The translations under genes were made by a program, and so were the position numbers. A DNA stretch of 64,000 nt from Klebsormidium nitens (Eukaryota > Streptophyta > Klebsormidiophyceae > Klebsormidiales > Klebsormidiaceae): the NCBI GenBank assembly GCA_000708835.1, contig DF237011.1, positions 186,001-250,000 of the forward strand, in the 5' to 3' direction. Positions 59,294-64,000 of this stretch are shown one piece after another (the first letter of the stretch is position 1; each line of letters starts with the position of its first letter). A model generated the notes under the pieces. The model was not told where the DNA came from and searched no databases. It worked only from the letters and a program-made list of their open reading frames with translations.

Positions 59294-62200
59294 TCCATTA
59301 ATCCATTGAAATCTATAATACTGGTCAGTGGTAACTGTAGGGTAGGTAGTAAAGTTACTACCTAGCCTGATTAATACTAGGTGGACCGTGGTACCCGGGG
59401 CCATCGTTCTCTATAGTAGGTTTAGTGAGCTCAAGTCTAGTACTGGGACGGGTAGGGTTAGTATGGTGGTTGGTGTGGGTGCGGGTGCGGAGCGGAATTG
59501 GGTTCAGGTTTTTAGTGTTAGCTCGTTCTTTAATATACTAAACCTTGAGCTCGAGTCGGCCCTGTTCAACAAGATCTTAATTTGTGCCAGCCCTGAAAAT
59601 CTGGGCATGAGTAACTCAGGCTGATATTCATCCAGCCATGTAGGACCTAGGTAGTAGCCTAGCCCCTTGCTGGCCCCTGGCCCCGGGGGCCGGGATACTT
59701 CTCTAGAACAAGTTCAGTTGGTTTGTCGAAATAGGTTTGTCGAAAGTTCGAAACTTTGCACTTCACTCCGAGTAGCCGGTTTGCTGTCCCGACTCCCCCC
59801 TCGCTCGCCTTGCTGCCGTAGTCCGGCATAACGTCAAGTCTCTTTCAAAGTTCAAAATGGGTTATAGAATACATTCCTTATTATGCTTGGCAACACATGC
59901 ATCTGACATAATCAGGTTGAGAACAAAGACGAGAGGTGTCGAAGAAGTGGGCAGTAGAAGCAGAGACGACCGCCGCGTTGGATATCTATGGCTCGGAAAA
60001 AGTTGCAAACCTTAATAGTTCAGGAAGAGGGCGCGCGCGCGCGCTGTGGACGCGCATGTTGTGCAAATGGAAAACTCCCCGCCCAGCCTGAGAAGCTCCC
60101 GTGCACGATTGGCAAAAAGTGACGCGCGCGCTCGGGAGTCAGTGGCGACCAATTAGGGCTGAGATTTGGTCATATTTAGTGAATGGCGTGAGATTCAATC
60201 CAAGCAACCGACGTAACTACTCTCCGTAGACATGGGCAGCAAAAACAAAAGTTTTGTGTGTCCTTCTCACTTTGAGGCATCCAGTATCTTCTTGTTACTG
60301 GCACTTCGCAAACAGTGGCTTCGTGCTTCAGTACGGTCCTTGAAGCTGCAAACGTATGCTAACTCAATGATGCTCGACCGACCACAGAGGACCCCGGATC
60401 GGCGTTATTAAACCTTATAAGGACGGCTCAACCCTTCGGCCAGCGCCCGGCGCAGTCAGCTATGGCCGTTAAGGAACCTGGAAAGCTCTTATACTTTGAT
60501 GCCCCCGTCCCCGTTCGACTAAAACGGGCCGGAGGCTTCGCACGAGTATTCCGCAAACCTCAGATCACAACACCGTACAGTCGGGTACGCGCTTCAGACT
60601 TGTCATCCAGCCGCTGAGGAGTGGCCCCTTGCTCCGCCAGCCGTCTTTTCGTCAGTGCCCGAAGGACCTTCATGTGAGCAGCTTCCGCTCTCGGCTTTCG
60701 TAAAGCTAGCGCCGCGTTTGAGTGCTCAGGCGCAAACACTTTGCAAGCCGGGTGCAGTTCGGAAATCAGGATACACAACACGTCGCCGTACAACTTGCAT
60801 GGTTGCTGTTTTCCTGTTTCGTGTCCACGTACAGAAGTAGAACTAGACTAAGGAGATTCTTTCAAAAGTACAGCAGGTTTGAACTGCAGCTGGTCTTGAC
60901 TATAGACTACGTACAAACGTGTACCATCAGTATTCGTAACCCTACGAGGAGGATAAAGAAGGTCTCGGTAACTGCAGCCGACAACAATTCTGGGGTGTAA
61001 CGGTCGGCTTCAACCGCAGTCGGAAAAATGAATGAGCGACGTACTGCTCAGTTCCACGCAATCGTTGCCGTATACAATAAACCTTTTCTGATCTAGAGGT
61101 GAAGAGGTAGAATTTGTGTGGGCCTGCCTTTCCCGCAGCTTGCGATCGACAGCAAACTTGAAGTCACCGCCAGATTCGACGATTCAAAGACACGAGAGCC
61201 ACACTAAAATCCGAACGGGATGCATCGCCAGTGAAAGGAGCAGAAGGCAGGTTCCGCGTTCACCTAATTCATGCGGCCGGCCACACAGAGTCTAGCTAAT
61301 TTGAACGTTCAATGCGTTGAACAGTATGTAATTGACCAAGTTGAACGTTTCGACGGCTTAATTTTCAACGTTCCCACGCTTCCGCAGTCGAGATGGGTGG
61401 CTCCATGAAAGTGGTTCATAACCTCGGATAAGGCAAGTTAACCCGGCCTCAGGAAGGGCCCATTCACTGCCAGAACTAGTGAGCGGAGACTGAATTATCT
61501 CTGCAAAAGTTCGGCCCGGCCGTAATATATACTCCTAACGGCAGCCAGTGCGAATTCTCACCACGAAACGACATGGCAAGTGCCATGGAGGTGCTTGTCA
61601 TTGTTTGCGCAAATAGCTTCTGTCGTAATACCTATCTGCTTCGATCACTTTTGGGCAGTCACCCGAAAGCCCATCTACAAGCCGGCCTGCGAGCGAAGAG
61701 CGCGCGCGCGCGCGCGCGTCCGCTGAAATCAAGTAGATTCAACTTGAAAACTGGCGTATACATCACACGGCAGCAGCTCACCCGATCCTGTGCACAGAGA
61801 CCTTGACGCGGGAATGAGCAAAGCTGCTGACATCACGTAGGTTCTCCCTGCGCGTCATTACTAGGTTCAGCTTTGCGAGGTTTAAGTATATATTATCCGT
61901 AGCTAGTTCCAACTTCTCCCTTTCCGTCATCAGGAGATGTAACAGTCAGCTGACTGCGGGTAAGCCAACAGATCAACCCTTCATCGCCGCTGCGACATTT
62001 TTACTCGGATTTAATTCCGTTCATTGCCCATATGCAAGCACTTTCGTGTCGGCGGTTATCCGGGAGTCTTGAGTCCGTCACTCCAACGCAGCCCGGGGTC
62101 CGCTTCGTTCTCACGCCGCGCGCGCCAGGATCCACGGTCTCACGGTGGCGCCACCTTGTTTTCAGGGGCCGGCTCCATTCATTTGCGGTAACAAGACTTG

Positions 62201-64000
62201 AGTGCAGACAATAACAAACAAGCAGGTGTTTATATTGTATGGTTGATATGGCCTGTCGGCATCGAAGGAAAGCAAGGATATTGGTTAGGCTACACCGCCG
62301 ACTGCGCAGAATCAATAGATCACACTGGATCACACGACGGCTTACTTGAACGTTCTCAGCCCTGGGAATACTGGATTCCAATGGCTCTGTTTCGCTTTGG
62401 AGGAAGTAGGAGCGTCTGAGGTGATTCAACCTCAGCGGGCCTCCCTTCATTGCCTAAAAGTAAGCGGAAAATGGACATTTTGCAACTGTAGCCCAAAAGT
62501 CTGGCAGCAGCCAGTGTGGGCACGATGGTGAAGCAATGAAGAATCCGAAAGGCAAGAGTTCTGTGAGATTCCTTTAGCAAATATCCTATGGCAGGCTGCT
62601 AGGTATCATCTCATTGCCGTCGACGTTTCGGGGTCAACCACTTAAGAAATGACGAGGCGGCCTGTGAGCGAAGCGCGCGCTCTGAACCTCAATTAGCCTT
62701 GCTTCATGAATAACCCAGCGGAGGCTGATGTGGCGCTTTGACGCAAATGAACTGTTATCAGGGGACCCAGACGCAGCAAGAAGCAAATAGACAAACCCAA
62801 AGGTGCCCGCCTCTGCGGGTGTTGGATCCAGAATCGCAAGCATTCGACCTGCATTTAATCCTCAGGAACGTCAGGATCACGCACTTCTGTATAAGAGTCA
62901 TCCGCTGAAGAAGTAAGTCCAGGAATCAGCCCGCGTCGCCGCTACCGACTTGTTGCTTAGACAAAGTCACCTGATCCCAACCAGCTCTGAATACGACAGT
63001 CGCTAACAGCTCCGAGATTCCGTTTTTGAACAGTCGCATGATTTACGCTTTTGCGTTGAGGTGGCTCGGTGGTGGAGCGGAAGCGGACTCGATCAGATCA
63101 GAGGGATCGATGTGGCTTCGCTAAAAGGTGGTGGTTGATATTGATTCCGCAGGGCGATTTCGAGGCCCGTCCTTGAAGGATAGAAGCCGGCTCCTGTCAA
63201 CGGCCGGGCCCGACTGGGTGATATAGATTTGTTTTGTCTGTCAGGAAAAAAAGAAGTCCTTTATTTCGAATCCAGCGGGGGGGAATATAGTTTTTGCTCG
63301 TCCGCCCAATCAATTGATGAGTCAAATGTTCCAATAAATTCGAGAGGTGATGGTTCCAGTGGCTGGAACTAACAGCCAATTTGCTCCATCATTCTCATTG
63401 CCCGGTGACTCTTCATTTGCAACATCCTGGATCGTGTGACCCAGCGCTTCTTAGTTCAGGCGCCGAGTCTCCTCTGAAGTGATCGTAGTATTTCTGAGTT
63501 TTTAGGGTCTTAAGGTTTTTCGGATTTTACCCTAAAACCATTGAAAAAAAGTGTGTTTTCTCTTCACCTTGAGCCGGTGATCCTTCAAAATCCTGCATTA
63601 GGTGGCGATGCAAGCCCTACTCGAGGTCCTGACGTTGCTTTCTCATGGCTTCACGAGCTTCTACTACGTGCGCAGGAGAATTGTGCGTAGCCAAACTTTC
63701 AAATCACGGCCGCAAAATTCAGTTTCGTACTCTTGTATGTTTATCTTTACTTTGCACGCACTGGTAGATCTGACAAAGATTGCAGGATAAGTCTCACTTA
63801 ACGTGGCTAGAGCTGACCTGGCTTTGAAGTTAGCGGTGTGAGCCGTGACCAAAGGTAAATTGCTTGGCCAATAGTATATAGGCTAAGAGGTTTCTAAAAG
63901 ATCTGTAGAACTCGCTAATGTGCTACTCTTCTGAACCGCATGCCTCGGGGTGGACATCATTCTATCGGATCGCGACCTTGCGTTGATCCAAGAGCAGATA
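59294..64000. other. Gene-poor right end; no gene seen
   Basis: No ORF here combines protein-like composition with start or splice signals. Alternating GC runs occur at about 60030-60044 and 61699-61718. GGACGGGTAGGGTT at 59447 repeats GGACGGGTAGGGTTGG at 57103, so the flank beyond the transposon nest is partly duplicated. A TTTTAGGGTCTTAAGG/TACCCTAAAA patch lies at about 63499-63538. Confidence 0.4.

Noticed and set aside
60020-60060. Alternating GC run considered as a functional Z-DNA or CpG site
   Set aside because: A simple dinucleotide microsatellite, repeated at 61699-61718, with no gene nearby.
63490-63540. TTTAGGG-like words considered as interstitial telomere
   Set aside because: Only isolated copies, not a tandem array.
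1-64000. Search for tRNA, rRNA, CRISPR arrays and prokaryotic operons
   Set aside because: No cloverleaf with conserved arms, no rRNA stretch and no spaced direct-repeat array was seen; introns rule out a bacterial window.

Overview
The window is eukaryotic nuclear DNA. Protein-coding genes are broken by GT-AG introns of roughly 100 to 1,500 bases, exons keep phase across paralogues, and core-promoter TATA boxes and non-autonomous DNA transposons are present. There is no sign of operons, CRISPR arrays, rRNA or tRNA. My best guess is a streptophyte green alga (Klebsormidium-like): Pro-rich wall-type linkers occur next to animal-like domains such as EGF, Kir-like channel and TRAF zinc finger. 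This taxonomic call is inference only.

Layout. (1) 1-5299, minus: a RING + TRAF-type zinc finger + bromodomain gene of at least seven exons that runs off the left edge. (2) 6950-14390, plus: a large gene for an inward-rectifier (Kir/KirBac-like) channel with a long disordered N-terminus and an abnormal pore filter. (3) 16350-16550, minus: a small two-helix membrane protein. (4) 18641-20987, plus: a secreted protein with a clear TATA box. (5) 23078-56065: the centre of the window, four paralogous eight-exon genes (A minus, B minus, C plus, D minus) for secreted modular proteins. Each has a signal peptide, a Cys-rich head, an EGF-like domain, a Pro-rich linker and three copies of a six-cysteine module with the signature CW(F/Y)NNDP...GRYVCCD...GCDGF...CKNxG(Y/F)VPP that I do not recognise from any named family. 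(6) 56570-59293: a nest of DNA transposon derivatives (two MITEs, a hAT-like element with a perfect 8-bp target duplication, a CACTA-like element). (7) 59294-64000: no gene seen.

The four genes share exon lengths and phases (ends 1,1,2,1,0,1,1), so they arose by duplication of whole loci, flanks included. A and C are open throughout. B has a frame break in exon 1 and D a one-base frame break in exon 5. B and C are head to head and share a 1.2-kb upstream region; C and D are tail to tail.

A recurring oddity is tandem duplication of exon-edge segments. It affects the bromodomain exon acceptor (41-231), Kir exons 5 and 6 (11990-12350, 12639-12815) and the last exon of the Cys-module genes (23336-23395). 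Splice-site neighbourhoods seem to be copied locally and left to decay inside introns.
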